A stretch of 9,830 nt of DNA from Acinetobacter sp. SAAs474 (GCF_032823475.1 NZ_CP127910.1:1-9830), one strand, 5' to 3'; counted from the first letter of the stretch, positions 1 through 6,158 are shown. The notes: generated from the letters alone by a model not told the origin. Numbers and translations are program-made.

Positions 1-847
1 GGCTATGTCCCAATTCTTCACTAATTAACATACGGATTTCTTTATCTTTTACTTGCTCGTCAGCAGACAATGAACGAGAACCGCCTACCGCTGGGCAATC
101 AAATCCCATAAGTTCACGGTATCTTGTTTGAGCGTAGCCATGTCTTAAACCGTGCGTTTGCCCCACACCTAGCGCATGAGTCACTGCTTCAAAATTGGCT
201 TTGTGGGACTTATAACTTTTTTCTTTCGGAATCATTGAACCGCCATTTTTTACTGCTTGAGCGTAGGCGTTTTTGAGTTCTTGACGTTGTTTTTCATTAG
301 TTATTGGAATCGTTCGAGGTCTTCCGCCTTTCGTCCAACTGTCTTTTAAGCGGATATATTTAGCATTTTCAATTTTTTGACCATCTAAAGCATACTCTGG
401 TTGGAATTTCATGCTTTCTTCACGTCTAAGCCCAAAAGCATCTTGTAAACGTAAGCTCTGGGCTATGTTTGGATCTGTTTTAGACAAATCCAGATCTTTT
501 AAAGAAATCGATTTATTTTGATTGGTCACATAGACACGATTTTCAATTTTATAAGTTGCATTATCTTTAACAGCACCGCTATTGCCGACTTTTTCAGCCC
601 ACCATCTTATAGCGACCATACGATTTTTTATTGTTCCAGTGGACACACCATCTTTACGCCATTGCTCAAGCAACTTATTTACATGCCGACCTTTTAAATC
701 TTTAGGCGACATCGTTTTAACGTCATAACCATTCTTAGCAAGCTGTTCAGTAAACAATTTAAGCATAGCTCGTCTATTTGCTTGTGTTGCGTGTGAACCC
801 TCACGGAACTTATTGCAAAGTTGATCGAACTGATATTCTAAAGTCAT
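1..847 (-). CDS. Tyrosine recombinase/integrase (partial, 3' end outside window)
   Basis: This minus-strand reading frame opens at ATG 847 and runs off the left edge after 282 codons. It begins MTLEYQFDQLC and has an N-terminal core-binding-like region (about residues 1-100). The catalytic region carries the tyrosine-recombinase signature: GLRREE with the first Arg near 141, Lys 173 in TKGGRP, H232-x-x-R235 in HGLRH, and the second His at 281 in ELGHS. The nucleophilic Tyr should lie just beyond the window. Purine-rich GAGAG (minus strand) sits 3-9 bases upstream of the start, with AGGA a little further away. The layout resembles integrases of mobile elements and plasmids with a phage-integrase-type N-terminal domain, whose role is site-specific strand exchange. 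A long imperfect hairpin lies just upstream (866-925) and might be its recombination or control site. Family assignment is firm; target site and element identity are unknown. Confidence 0.9.
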   Translation of the reverse strand, partial: MTLEYQFDQLCNKFREGSHATQANRRAMLKLFTEQLAKNGYDVKTMSPKDLKGRHVNKLLEQWRKDGVSTGTIKNRMVAIRWWAEKVGNSGAVKDNATYKIENRVYVTNQNKSISLKDLDLSKTDPNIAQSLRLQDAFGLRREESMKFQPEYALDGQKIENAKYIRLKDSWTKGGRPRTIPITNEKQRQELKNAYAQAVKNGGSMIPKEKSYKSHKANFEAVTHALGVGQTHGLRHGYAQTRYRELMGFDCPAVGGSRSLSADEQVKDKEIRMLISEELGHS

Positions 848-865
848 GTGCTCTCTTTTTCCTGA

Positions 866-925
866 GATGCTTTATTGATGAGTACAGCACAGCTTTATGC
901 TGGGCTACGGAATCAATGAAGCATC
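866..925. repeat. Imperfect inverted repeat upstream of the integrase
   Basis: The arms GATGCTTTATTGAT (866-879) and ATCAATGAAGCATC (912-925) pair with a single mismatch. The 32 bases between them can fold into a second stem (AGCACAGC against GCTGGGCT, one mismatch) capped by TTTAT, so the whole forms one long extended hairpin. On the plus strand it is followed after two bases by six T residues, so it could terminate plus-strand transcription. It lies about 20 bp upstream of the integrase start, so it could also be a recombinase site or operator. It does not show clear integron attC core sites. Confidence 0.5.
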
Positions 926-1305
926 AGTTTTTTATTTATCACTATTTGAGATCCGATGTACTGGTTAGTGTTAAGAGCCGAATTAACGTTTTATCAAAGT
1001 CAATTATAGAAATTGGTTCGATAAAAAATGCTCAAAAAATGGCTATAAAAATTCGAGAATCTTTAAATCCAAATATATGAATACTTATAAAAATAAACCG
1101 TTTCTGCATATAGGATGAGAGCGATTAAAAGTATTTGATCTCCGTTATTTAGTTTGTGTTTAAGCTGAAAAACATAAATGAAAGTCAGCAAAGAAAAGTT
1201 ATGAAAAAACAAGAAAGTTTGATCATTGTATGTGCAGTTTTAATTCTGTCACGTGGCAATAATGCTCAAAAATGTATCATATTGTAATTCATATAGGCAT
1301 TTCCC

Positions 1306-1337
1306 CAGTCGTCACTACTTAAAGGTAGTGACGACTG
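1306..1337. repeat. Perfect 13-bp hairpin
   Basis: CAGTCGTCACTAC (1306-1318) is followed by the loop TTAAAG and then its exact complement (1325-1337). The stem is GC-balanced, unlike the AT-rich surroundings. No T-run follows on either strand, so it is not a standard intrinsic terminator. A protein-binding site or single-strand structure for replication or transfer is possible. Confidence 0.6.
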
Positions 1338-1380
1338 AGAAGCCTAACCAGTATTTATACGCATCGAAAAGGGTAGTCGC

Positions 1381-1643
1381 CACCCATTCGGGATGGCTCG
1401 GTTCCTCCCGAAAAAAATTTAGATCGGAGCTTGTAATCAGAGGAGGGTAATTTTGAGATTTAGATATTTTCGAGTCGCTCACACTCCGTTCGCTTTGTAC
1501 TTTTTTCTTTGATTCAAATAAATTTCAACCGAGCGAGTGTCTACGAGCGATTGAGCATTATAAAAATTTCGACCCTGCCTTTTCCCTGATTACAAGCTCC
1601 CTTTCGATTTTAAACGGTAGATACAGAGCATCCCGAATGGGTG
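1381..1643. repeat. Interrupted inverted repeat around a 145-bp centre
   Basis: CACCCATTCGGGATGGCTC (1381-1399) recurs inverted as GAGCATCCCGAATGGGTG (1626-1643), differing by one base deletion. GGAGCTTGTAATCAG (1426-1440) recurs inverted exactly at 1586-1600. The two pairs are nested in the correct order, so the arms are the same about 60-bp element in opposite orientation with a diverged middle. The centre (1441-1585) carries CGCTC/GAGCG words. No open frame across it looks like a transposase, so an insertion sequence is not supported. Confidence 0.5.
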
Positions 1644-1754
1644 CGAACAAATTTAATTTGAATCTAGACCGAGCGAAGCGAGTAAAAAAGCTTATGAGCG
1701 AAGCGAATTCCGAGTTGCTTTTGCTTTTTCTTAAAGTCACGAAAATATTAACCA

Positions 1755-1829
1755 AAAAATTGCCCCTCGAATCGAGCGAAAGCGAGATTCAATAGAGTTT
1801 GAGCGTAGCGAAAACCAAGGGCAATTTTT
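1755..1829. repeat. Long stem with terminator-like ends
   Basis: AAAAATTGCCC (1755-1765) pairs perfectly with GGGCAATTTTT (1819-1829). The enclosed 53 bases contain smaller palindromes such as CTCGAATCGAG and two GAGCG..AGCGA words. The T-run on either strand would make it a bidirectional intrinsic terminator shielding the origin from transcription, although the loop is long for that role. Another reading is a structured regulatory RNA end. Confidence 0.4.
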
Positions 1830-1845
1830 ATTTAGATTTATTTTT

Positions 1846-1898
1846 AAAGCTTTATTAAAAGCTTTAAATAGCTTTTAAAAAGCTTTAAAAAAGCTTTA
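1846..1898. other. Phased AAAGCTTTA repeats; AT-rich, probably curved origin DNA
   Basis: AAAGCTTTA occurs at 1846, 1858, 1879 and 1890, with a variant around 1868, so copies recur about every 10-12 bp, close to one helical turn. Phased A/T tracts of this kind usually bend DNA. The segment lies immediately upstream of the iterons, where Rep_3-type plasmids commonly keep an AT-rich unwinding region. The function is inferred from position and composition; I see no clear DnaA box. Confidence 0.5.
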
Positions 1899-1943
1899 CG
1901 TATAGTATGAATGCCTTGATACATAAGGCTTTTAGACATAAAA

Positions 1944-2138
1944 GTGGGGGTGGATTGTTAGGTTTTTGGCTTAAAGTGGGGGTGGATTGTTAGGTTTTTG
2001 GCTTAAAGTGGGGGTGGATTGTTAGGTTAGTGGGGGTGGATTGTTAGGTTAGTGGGGGTGGATTGTTAGGTTAGTGGGGGTGGATTGTTAGGTTAGTGGG
2101 GGTGGATTGTTAGGTTAGTGGGGGTGGATTGTTAGGTT
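1944..2138 (+). repeat. Iteron array of the replication origin (8 copies)
   Basis: Eight identical 21-base iterons begin GTGGGGGTGGATTGTTAGGT and add a final T. They start at 1944, 1976, 2008, 2030, 2052, 2074, 2096 and 2118. The first three are spaced 32 bp apart, separated by TTTGGCTTAAA; the remaining five are spaced 22 bp apart, separated by a single A. Both spacings are near whole helical turns, so bound RepB molecules would sit on one face. The array ends just upstream of the repB promoter, the standard layout for Rep_3 theta-replicating plasmids, in which iterons also set copy number. Confidence 0.93.
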
Positions 2139-2149
2139 GTATGAATTAC

Positions 2150-2192
2150 TTGACTTGTAAAGTGGGGGTAACTATTATCAAAACACCCCCAC
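2150..2192 (+). promoter_or_regulatory. repB promoter with inverted partial-iteron operator
   Basis: A -35 box TTGACT (2150-2155) and -10 box TATTAT (2173-2178) are separated by exactly 17 bp. A partial iteron GTGGGGGT (2162-2169) lies in the spacer, and its inverted copy ACCCCCAC (2185-2192) sits at the expected transcription start. In Rep_3 plasmids such an inverted half-iteron is bound by RepB dimers to repress its own gene. This placement also argues that codons upstream of 2185 are not part of repB. Confidence 0.75.
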
Positions 2193-2221
2193 ATAATAGT
2201 AATAATAGCGACTCTTTCTAC

Positions 2222-3220
2222 ATGGCTATATCATTAAAGAAAATTAAGAATTTTGAGGAAAATGACAAATCTTTTTTCCCTCTTTCAGCACCAGCTAAAC
2301 GTTACCCAAAAGATTTTGCTGTCTTTCAAAATATTTTCTGGCAATTAAAACATGAGCGCTCCCCTAAAGATGACATCTTAAAATTGCTGTTCCTATTCAG
2401 TCCGAAAGTTCGACTAGCATCAGATCCAAATGAAACAACTGAATTTACTGTGACAGCTAAGGAATATGCTGAATTAACAGGATTAAAGCTAAGCAGTGCT
2501 TATGTCGCATTAGAAAGAGTTGTAGATGCTCTCTATGAACATAGTGTTATTTTTTATCATCCTGAAAAAGATAGAGAAATTCGTACAAGACTCATTAGTA
2601 CATGCTCGTATAAGGATGGATGCTTTTATATTGGTTTCACGCACTTTGCCCTATACATTATGTATGTTTTTAACAAGCAAAATTCATATACAAAATTTAA
2701 AGTGAAATCAGCAGTTGCCTTACATGGTCATGGCTTAAAACTCTACCCATTCCTAATACAAAATGAATTTCGCTCTAATTTTGATGTTTCCATTAGGGAA
2801 CTAAAAAGTGCTTTAGGACTTGCTGAAAACTCCTACCCTGAGTACCGAGATTTTAAAACTAGTATTCTTAAGCCTCATATTGATGCGATTAACGCTAAAA
2901 CGGAACTTACTGTTGAATTTAAAGCTCTTAAAAAAGAAGGACGTAAAGCTAGTCATGTTAATTTTATAGTCAGAAAAAAGAAGACTATTAAAACAGAGCA
3001 ACAAGATGAAATCAGTAGTGACCAAATACGATCTAAAGTCACTGCAAAAATGGTTTACTTGACGATAATCCAAAGTGAGGAATTAAGCTTACGGCTTAAG
3101 CAATCCAATGAAACTACAGACGAATTAGTCGAACGAGTAAAAAATGATTTTAAGAATAATGAAGGTGGTAGATGGATAGAAAAATTAGCAGAATTTAATG
3201 TACGGTTTGAAAATCACTAA
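2222..3220 (+). CDS. repB: RepB, Rep_3-family plasmid replication initiator
   Basis: The 332-residue protein binds the upstream iterons to open the origin and recruit host replication proteins. Two winged-helix domains can be placed: WH1 about residues 30-145 (TAKEYAELTGLKLSSAYVALERV is its HTH) and WH2 about 160-255. WH2 contains the typical YPEYRDFKTSILKPHIDAIN segment near 205-224, followed by TELTVEF. The C-terminal third is charged and helical. The frame is open back to TTG 2129, but that codon lies inside the last iteron and ATG 2141 lies upstream of the promoter, so ATG 2222 (MAISLKKIKN) is the best start. No strong ribosome-binding site precedes it, which would fit low expression. The family call is firm; the exact start is moderately sure. 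Confidence 0.93.
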   Translation: MAISLKKIKNFEENDKSFFPLSAPAKRYPKDFAVFQNIFWQLKHERSPKDDILKLLFLFSPKVRLASDPNETTEFTVTAKEYAELTGLKLSSAYVALERVVDALYEHSVIFYHPEKDREIRTRLISTCSYKDGCFYIGFTHFALYIMYVFNKQNSYTKFKVKSAVALHGHGLKLYPFLIQNEFRSNFDVSIRELKSALGLAENSYPEYRDFKTSILKPHIDAINAKTELTVEFKALKKEGRKASHVNFIVRKKKTIKTEQQDEISSDQIRSKVTAKMVYLTIIQSEELSLRLKQSNETTDELVERVKNDFKNNEGGRWIEKLAEFNVRFENH

Positions 3221-3274
3221 AAAATCATAAGTTATTTCAAAAATTATCCCCTTTGTTTTGCTTAAAATTTAAAC

Positions 3275-3308
3275 TTGATCATTTGCCTATTAGACAGTCT
3301 AATAGGCA
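3275..3308 (+). promoter_or_regulatory. Promoter embedded in a 25-bp palindrome
   Basis: TGCCTATTAGA (3284-3294) and its complement (3298-3308) flank a three-base centre. A promoter fits over it: TTGATC (3275-3280), 17 bp, TCTAAT (3298-3303). A dimeric repressor on this palindrome would cover the -10 box. The obvious candidate is the HTH protein encoded 36 bp downstream, giving autoregulation. No T-run follows, so a terminator for repB is less likely. Confidence 0.55.
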
Positions 3309-3343
3309 GTAACTTTTTACAAGTTTAGGCATAGGTTTACAGG

Positions 3344-3865
3344 ATGAAAACTCTTACAGTTCTTGAACTTTCCAAGCTTTACAATATCAATAGACAAACG
3401 ATTTACAACAACATAAATAAAGGAATTTTAAGTAAAAATTCTGATAATAAGATTGATTTATCAGAAGCTATCCGTGTCTTCGGGGAGCCAACTAAAAAAC
3501 AAGATGTAAAAGAATCTGTAAAAGTAGACAATCCAAATTCGGCAGAAGTTTTACTGCTTAGACAACAAATAGACATACTAAAAAATCAACTTGATGATGC
3601 TAAAAATCGAGAGTCTTTTTATCAAAATCAAATTGAGACAATGCAACGCCTCTTAGAAGCTCCAAAACCCAATATAACGTCTTCTACCGAGCAGAAACCT
3701 GAATCAGACATTCCTAGAGATCCTAAATTAGAGTTAGAGTCTAAACATGAGGGATTGACTACTCAGGAACAGATAGAAAATAAACGGATTCCAGTACCGG
3801 AGCACATTGAACAGGAACCGGAAAAAAGAGGTTTTTGGAGCCGTTTTTTTAGACCCTATGATTAA
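3344..3865 (+). CDS. Plasmid replication DNA-binding protein (RepA_AB type, HTH plus coiled coil)
   Basis: The 173-residue protein has an N-terminal HTH (about residues 4-27, VLELSKLYNINRQTIYNNI) and then a predicted coiled coil about 66-106 (LLLRQQIDILKNQLDDAKNRE, with hydrophobic heptads). An acidic, proline-containing linker follows, then a basic aromatic tail, KRGFWSRFFRPYD. This architecture and position directly after repB match the accessory DNA-binding protein common on Acinetobacter Rep_3 plasmids. Its exact role is not settled; control of copy number or stability is inferred. ATG 3344 follows a weak AGG about 8 bases upstream. The next gene is separated by a terminator, so it is probably transcribed alone from the palindromic promoter at 3275-3308. 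Confidence 0.85.
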   Translation: MKTLTVLELSKLYNINRQTIYNNINKGILSKNSDNKIDLSEAIRVFGEPTKKQDVKESVKVDNPNSAEVLLLRQQIDILKNQLDDAKNRESFYQNQIETMQRLLEAPKPNITSSTEQKPESDIPRDPKLELESKHEGLTTQEQIENKRIPVPEHIEQEPEKRGFWSRFFRPYD

Positions 3866-3925
3866 CCACGATTGTTTAACTAATATGAATAAAGTCGTGA
3901 AACATTGTTCATTTATTAATCGTGG
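3866..3925. repeat. Inverted and direct repeats after the RepA-like gene
   Basis: CCACGATT (3866-3873) is matched by AATCGTGG (3918-3925). The words TCGTGAAACATTG (from 3895) and TCGTGGAACATGG (from 3920) are near-identical direct repeats. They lie between the stop codon and the terminator, so they may be binding sites or mRNA structure. Function is unknown. Confidence 0.35.
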
Positions 3926-3941
3926 AACATGGTAAAACAAT

Positions 3942-3975
3942 AAAAAAGCCCAGTCGGTGAGGATTGGGCTTTTTA
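3942..3975 (+). terminator. Rho-independent terminator
   Basis: AAAAAGCCCAGTC is followed by a short loop and then GGATTGGGCTTTTT. The stem is GC-rich (allowing one G-T pair) and ends in a run of T; the flanking A-run makes it usable from both sides. It closes the replication gene unit just before the pdif site. Confidence 0.85.
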
Positions 3976-4016
3976 CATCAAGATAAGACACTGAAATTTA
4001 AAAAGAAATGAAATGC

Positions 4017-4044
4017 ATTTCGTATAAGGTGTATTATGTTAATT
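4017..4044 (+). other. pdif site (XerC/XerD recombination site)
   Basis: ATTTCGTATAA (XerC arm, 4017-4027), the 6-bp spacer GGTGTA and TTATGTTAATT (XerD arm, 4034-4044) match the 28-bp plasmid dif sites that I know from Acinetobacter plasmids. There they flank mobile modules moved by host XerC/XerD. Orientation is XerC on the left and XerD on the right. It sits between the replication genes and the restriction-modification cargo, marking the likely left boundary of an acquired module. Confidence 0.9.
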
Positions 4045-4180
4045 TTAGAAAATTTAATTAATTCATATCTTAATCATTTTTTGCTTTTCGCTTAAATATT
4101 AGACCTCTAATTCTTTTTACCTATTTTATCTAACAAAAATTGAGTACTGTGCATCTCAATAGATTTAAGAGGAGTAAAAG

Positions 4181-4981
4181 ATGAATCAGGAACTTATAGA
4201 TTTTTGTGAACTATACAACCTACCTTTAGAACACTTAGGGGCAACATTAAAAGACCCAAAAGTCATTCCAATGATCAGAGGAAAAGCTTTTGAATTTTCG
4301 GTCAAAGATAGATTATCTCAAGTGCTTAATCAGAATATATGGCATGTATCTAAACCATTCGTAAATCCACAATTAGGAAGCCATGACCAAGACGTACTTA
4401 TCAAGCACCTACCGACAAATACCGAAATTACTATCGAATGTAAATTGTCAGCTAAGGGACAATATAAATTTCAGACAAATGAAAGTATTTTTAAAATAAA
4501 GTGCATGCGTAGTCGAACTTTAGGCCCAGAACTAGTACGTCGTTTAGCTCCACTAAGAGGAATGTCGGAAGAAAGTTTAAGTGTTCATAATGACCAATAT
4601 TTACTTGGTGATTTTGATTTAGTTATCACTTCACTTGCTAATGCATTCTATAGCACTAATGATGATGGGATCTTTGTTTGGGATCCCTCAGAATTAGGAC
4701 AAAACTTTCTAGAGCAAAAATTTGGTGTTGGACTAACTGAAAAACAGTATCAAGATGCTGCTTTCAATGATATGTATGTTGCTATGGCTAAAGATTTAAT
4801 TATTTCCGAAACAAACGAGGTTCTTTGTACAAGAAAGAAATGCTCTAATAATCAAAATTGTGGATTTATTCCCAATTATCCATTGTTAAAATTTAATCAT
4901 GATAATTTAACAAACCCATCTAATAGATGGGTTCATATATCAAATATTGAAAGCTTACTTTCAAACTTCATCGAAAGTTAA
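4181..4981 (+). CDS. Putative type II restriction endonuclease (PD-(D/E)XK fold)
   Basis: This 266-residue protein has no specificity I recognise, but it sits beside an adenine methyltransferase and carries a plausible nuclease core. An N-terminal helix contains Glu38 (RGKAFEFSVKDRL). Asp residues at 69-71 (GSHDQDVLI) are followed by the beta-strand ITIECKLS with E86-C-K88, together fitting the D...(D/E)XK metal site. A later cluster C216-x4-C221-x5-C227, with His at 240 and 252, could bind zinc in a DNA-contact domain. ATG 4181 follows GAGGAG at a good distance. Its last 21 bp overlap the convergent methyltransferase gene, keeping the pair physically linked. The role would be cleavage of unmethylated DNA at the site protected by its partner. 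The nuclease call is inference from motif and context. Confidence 0.65.
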   Translation: MNQELIDFCELYNLPLEHLGATLKDPKVIPMIRGKAFEFSVKDRLSQVLNQNIWHVSKPFVNPQLGSHDQDVLIKHLPTNTEITIECKLSAKGQYKFQTNESIFKIKCMRSRTLGPELVRRLAPLRGMSEESLSVHNDQYLLGDFDLVITSLANAFYSTNDDGIFVWDPSELGQNFLEQKFGVGLTEKQYQDAAFNDMYVAMAKDLIISETNEVLCTRKKCSNNQNCGFIPNYPLLKFNHDNLTNPSNRWVHISNIESLLSNFIES

Positions 4982-5836
4982 TTCTAAATTTTCAACAGTT
5001 TCAGGTTCCTGTACTTGATAATTCGTTATAAAAACTTCTTTCCCTTTATAACGAGATGCTTTTTCAGGAGCTTGACTCTTATTCTTTGTCTGATCATCAG
5101 TTCTACTAATTGTATAGTTCCATTCTTTATCTAACATTGCATTAGCCCAAGAATATAGCTCTCTAATCTCAGGGCTATTATCATAAGTAATTAAAAACGA
5201 TAGACGCTCTTTATTTCTTAATAAACACTGCTCTAAACGATAATGATCTTCTTTCTTAAAAGAAAAAGTATAAAACTTATCTTGATCAGCATTAAAGTAT
5301 GGTGGATCTACAAATAAGAATGCTCCATCAGGTGCATTATCTATAACATCTTCAAAATCTAAGTTAGTAAATTCAACGCCTTGTAATTTAGCCGATGTTT
5401 TTAATAAACTGCGTCCCCAATTTTCTGGACGCATACTATATTTATCGCCATAGCCCCAATAACAATTTTTCGGATTCATAATTCCTGAGTATGATGTGCG
5501 ATTTAAGTAATACCAACGTACAGCTCTTTCTAGTTCGTTAGTTGGTTTAAATTCATTCTTATACCAAGTATGTCGTTCTTTTAAAGCCTGCTCTCCATCT
5601 AAAGCAGCAACCAGCTCATCAACCCTATCTCTGATAATTAAATATGTATTAATAAGATCAGGATCAGCGTCATTTAGAATATTTGTCTCAACTTTATCTT
5701 TTGCAAAGAAAATTGAGCCGCCACCTACAAATGGTTCTATGTAACAGGTATGATCTGGAACATGCTCGAGGATCAATTTTCTTGCGTAGAATTTGCCACC
5801 TGCATAGCGAAATGGAGAGTTAATTGCTTGGCTCAT
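4961..5836 (-). CDS. DNA adenine methyltransferase, Dam/D12 class
   Basis: This 291-residue enzyme transfers a methyl group from S-adenosylmethionine to the N6 of adenine in a short DNA site. Motifs are in the order of the D12 (alpha) class: FRYAGGK at 9-15 (motif X), EPFVGGGS at 34-41 (motif I, cofactor binding), NDADPDLINTY at 55-65, and the catalytic DPPY at 177-180. The C-terminal EVFITNYQ is typical of Dam-like proteins, and the length is usual for the family. ATG 5836 follows AGG at about 5 bases. It is convergent with the putative endonuclease (21-bp overlap) and divergent from a small HTH gene, so it is best read as the modification half of a type II restriction-modification system. 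The recognised sequence cannot be told from this reading, and GATC should not be assumed. Confidence 0.92.
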   Translation of the reverse strand: MSQAINSPFRYAGGKFYARKLILEHVPDHTCYIEPFVGGGSIFFAKDKVETNILNDADPDLINTYLIIRDRVDELVAALDGEQALKERHTWYKNEFKPTNELERAVRWYYLNRTSYSGIMNPKNCYWGYGDKYSMRPENWGRSLLKTSAKLQGVEFTNLDFEDVIDNAPDGAFLFVDPPYFNADQDKFYTFSFKKEDHYRLEQCLLRNKERLSFLITYDNSPEIRELYSWANAMLDKEWNYTISRTDDQTKNKSQAPEKASRYKGKEVFITNYQVQEPETVENLELTFDEV

Positions 5837-5874
5837 TTAAACCTACTAAAAAAATTAAGATTGCTGACACGATC

Positions 5875-5916
5875 AAAGTATCAATGTTTGACATTTTTGT
5901 CAAACATTATTGTATG
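5875..5916. promoter_or_regulatory. Overlapping divergent promoters in a perfect palindrome
   Basis: AATGTTTGACA (5883-5893) and its exact complement (5898-5908) flank TTTT. Each arm contains TTGACA. On plus, TTGACA (5888-5893) is followed after 17 bp by TGTATG (5911-5916) for the HTH gene. On minus, TTGACA (5903-5898) is followed after 17 bp by TACTTT (5880-5875) for the methyltransferase. The two promoters overlap, so polymerase cannot occupy both at once, and a dimer on the palindrome would block both -35 boxes. The likely ligand is the adjacent HTH protein. Confidence 0.75.
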
Positions 5917-5930
5917 GTTGGAGCCTACTA

Positions 5931-6125
5931 ATGAAACCCCATGTAATGTCTATATCAGACTTTGCTAAATATAAAGGTACGTCAAGACAGACTGTTTATA
6001 ACAATCTGTCAGATTTAACTACAGATGACTCATATGGTACACAACGAATTGTACTCGATGAGCGAGCTGAAAACTGGCAACCAAAAGAGCAATATAAACC
6101 TAAAAATCGTAATTCAGCAGAATAA
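5931..6125 (+). CDS. Small HTH DNA-binding protein, likely regulator of the restriction-modification locus
   Basis: This 64-residue protein is almost only an HTH: SISDFAKYKGTSRQTVYNNLSDL at about residues 7-29, followed by a short strand (QRIVLDE) and a basic tail. The start ATG 5931 is chosen because GGAG lies 7 bases upstream; ATG 5946 is possible but has no such site. The frame remains open upstream to 5910, inside the promoter. It resembles excisionase/Cox- or MerR-like small HTH proteins rather than the XRE-type controller proteins of known restriction systems. The recognition helix resembles that of the replication DNA-binding protein at 3344-3865 (RQT-I/V-YNN). It is divergent from the methyltransferase with a palindrome between, which suggests autoregulation and timing of methylase expression. 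The regulatory role is inference. Confidence 0.75.
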   Translation: MKPHVMSISDFAKYKGTSRQTVYNNLSDLTTDDSYGTQRIVLDERAENWQPKEQYKPKNRNSAE

Positions 6126-6158
6126 GTGAACAACTAGCTAGAGTTATTGTTTTATTGG

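Larger units (their letters stand above)
848..1940. other. Gene-poor, structure-rich region between integrase and origin
   Basis: I see no convincing gene here. Open frames exist on both strands (for example 916-1080 plus, 1253-1450 plus, 1558-1755 minus), but none has a recognisable domain and several translate repeated motifs. What it does hold is secondary structure. There is a 14-bp imperfect inverted repeat at 866-925, a 13-bp perfect hairpin at 1306-1337, a broken inverted repeat between 1381-1440 and 1586-1643, a long stem at 1755-1829, and several GAGCGnAGCGA-like words between about 1470 and 1812. Position next to the origin suggests replication, transfer or maintenance sites, but no function can be assigned from sequence alone. 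Confidence 0.6.

Noticed and set aside
838..847. Suspected frameshift at the integrase start
   Set aside because: A recount showed three T residues after ATGAC on the minus strand, giving an intact frame MTLEYQ from ATG 847.
778..1080. Open frame of 100 codons on plus, including ATG 916 (54 codons)
   Set aside because: The first part is antisense to the integrase, the TTG start has no ribosome site, and the ATG 916 version has no recognised domain and passes through the hairpin arm.
1201..1287. 28-codon frame MKKQESLIIVCAVLILSRGN... resembling the first strand of a Nudix-type hydrolase
   Set aside because: It is too short and no Nudix box is found downstream in any frame. At best it is a remnant, and the resemblance is weak.
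1253..1450. 65-codon plus frame
   Set aside because: It runs through the hairpin at 1306-1337 and the first inverted-repeat arm, with no start signal and no protein-like character.
1558..1755. 65-codon minus frame
   Set aside because: It translates the GAGCGAAGCGA words and the inverted-repeat arm, so it is a by-product of the repeats.
2129..2221. N-terminal extension of repB from TTG 2129 or ATG 2141
   Set aside because: These codons lie in the last iteron and upstream of the -10 box, so they would not be on the repB transcript.
2813..3073. 86-codon minus frame inside repB, and similar frames at 3734-3991, 6796-6993, 7521-7739, 7883-8161 and 8331-8534
   Set aside because: These are antisense shadows of well-supported genes or of the terminator region, with no domain or start signal of their own.
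5750..5968. 72-codon plus frame over the methyltransferase start and HTH start
   Set aside because: It is antisense to the methyltransferase, crosses the divergent promoters, and overlaps the better-supported HTH gene.
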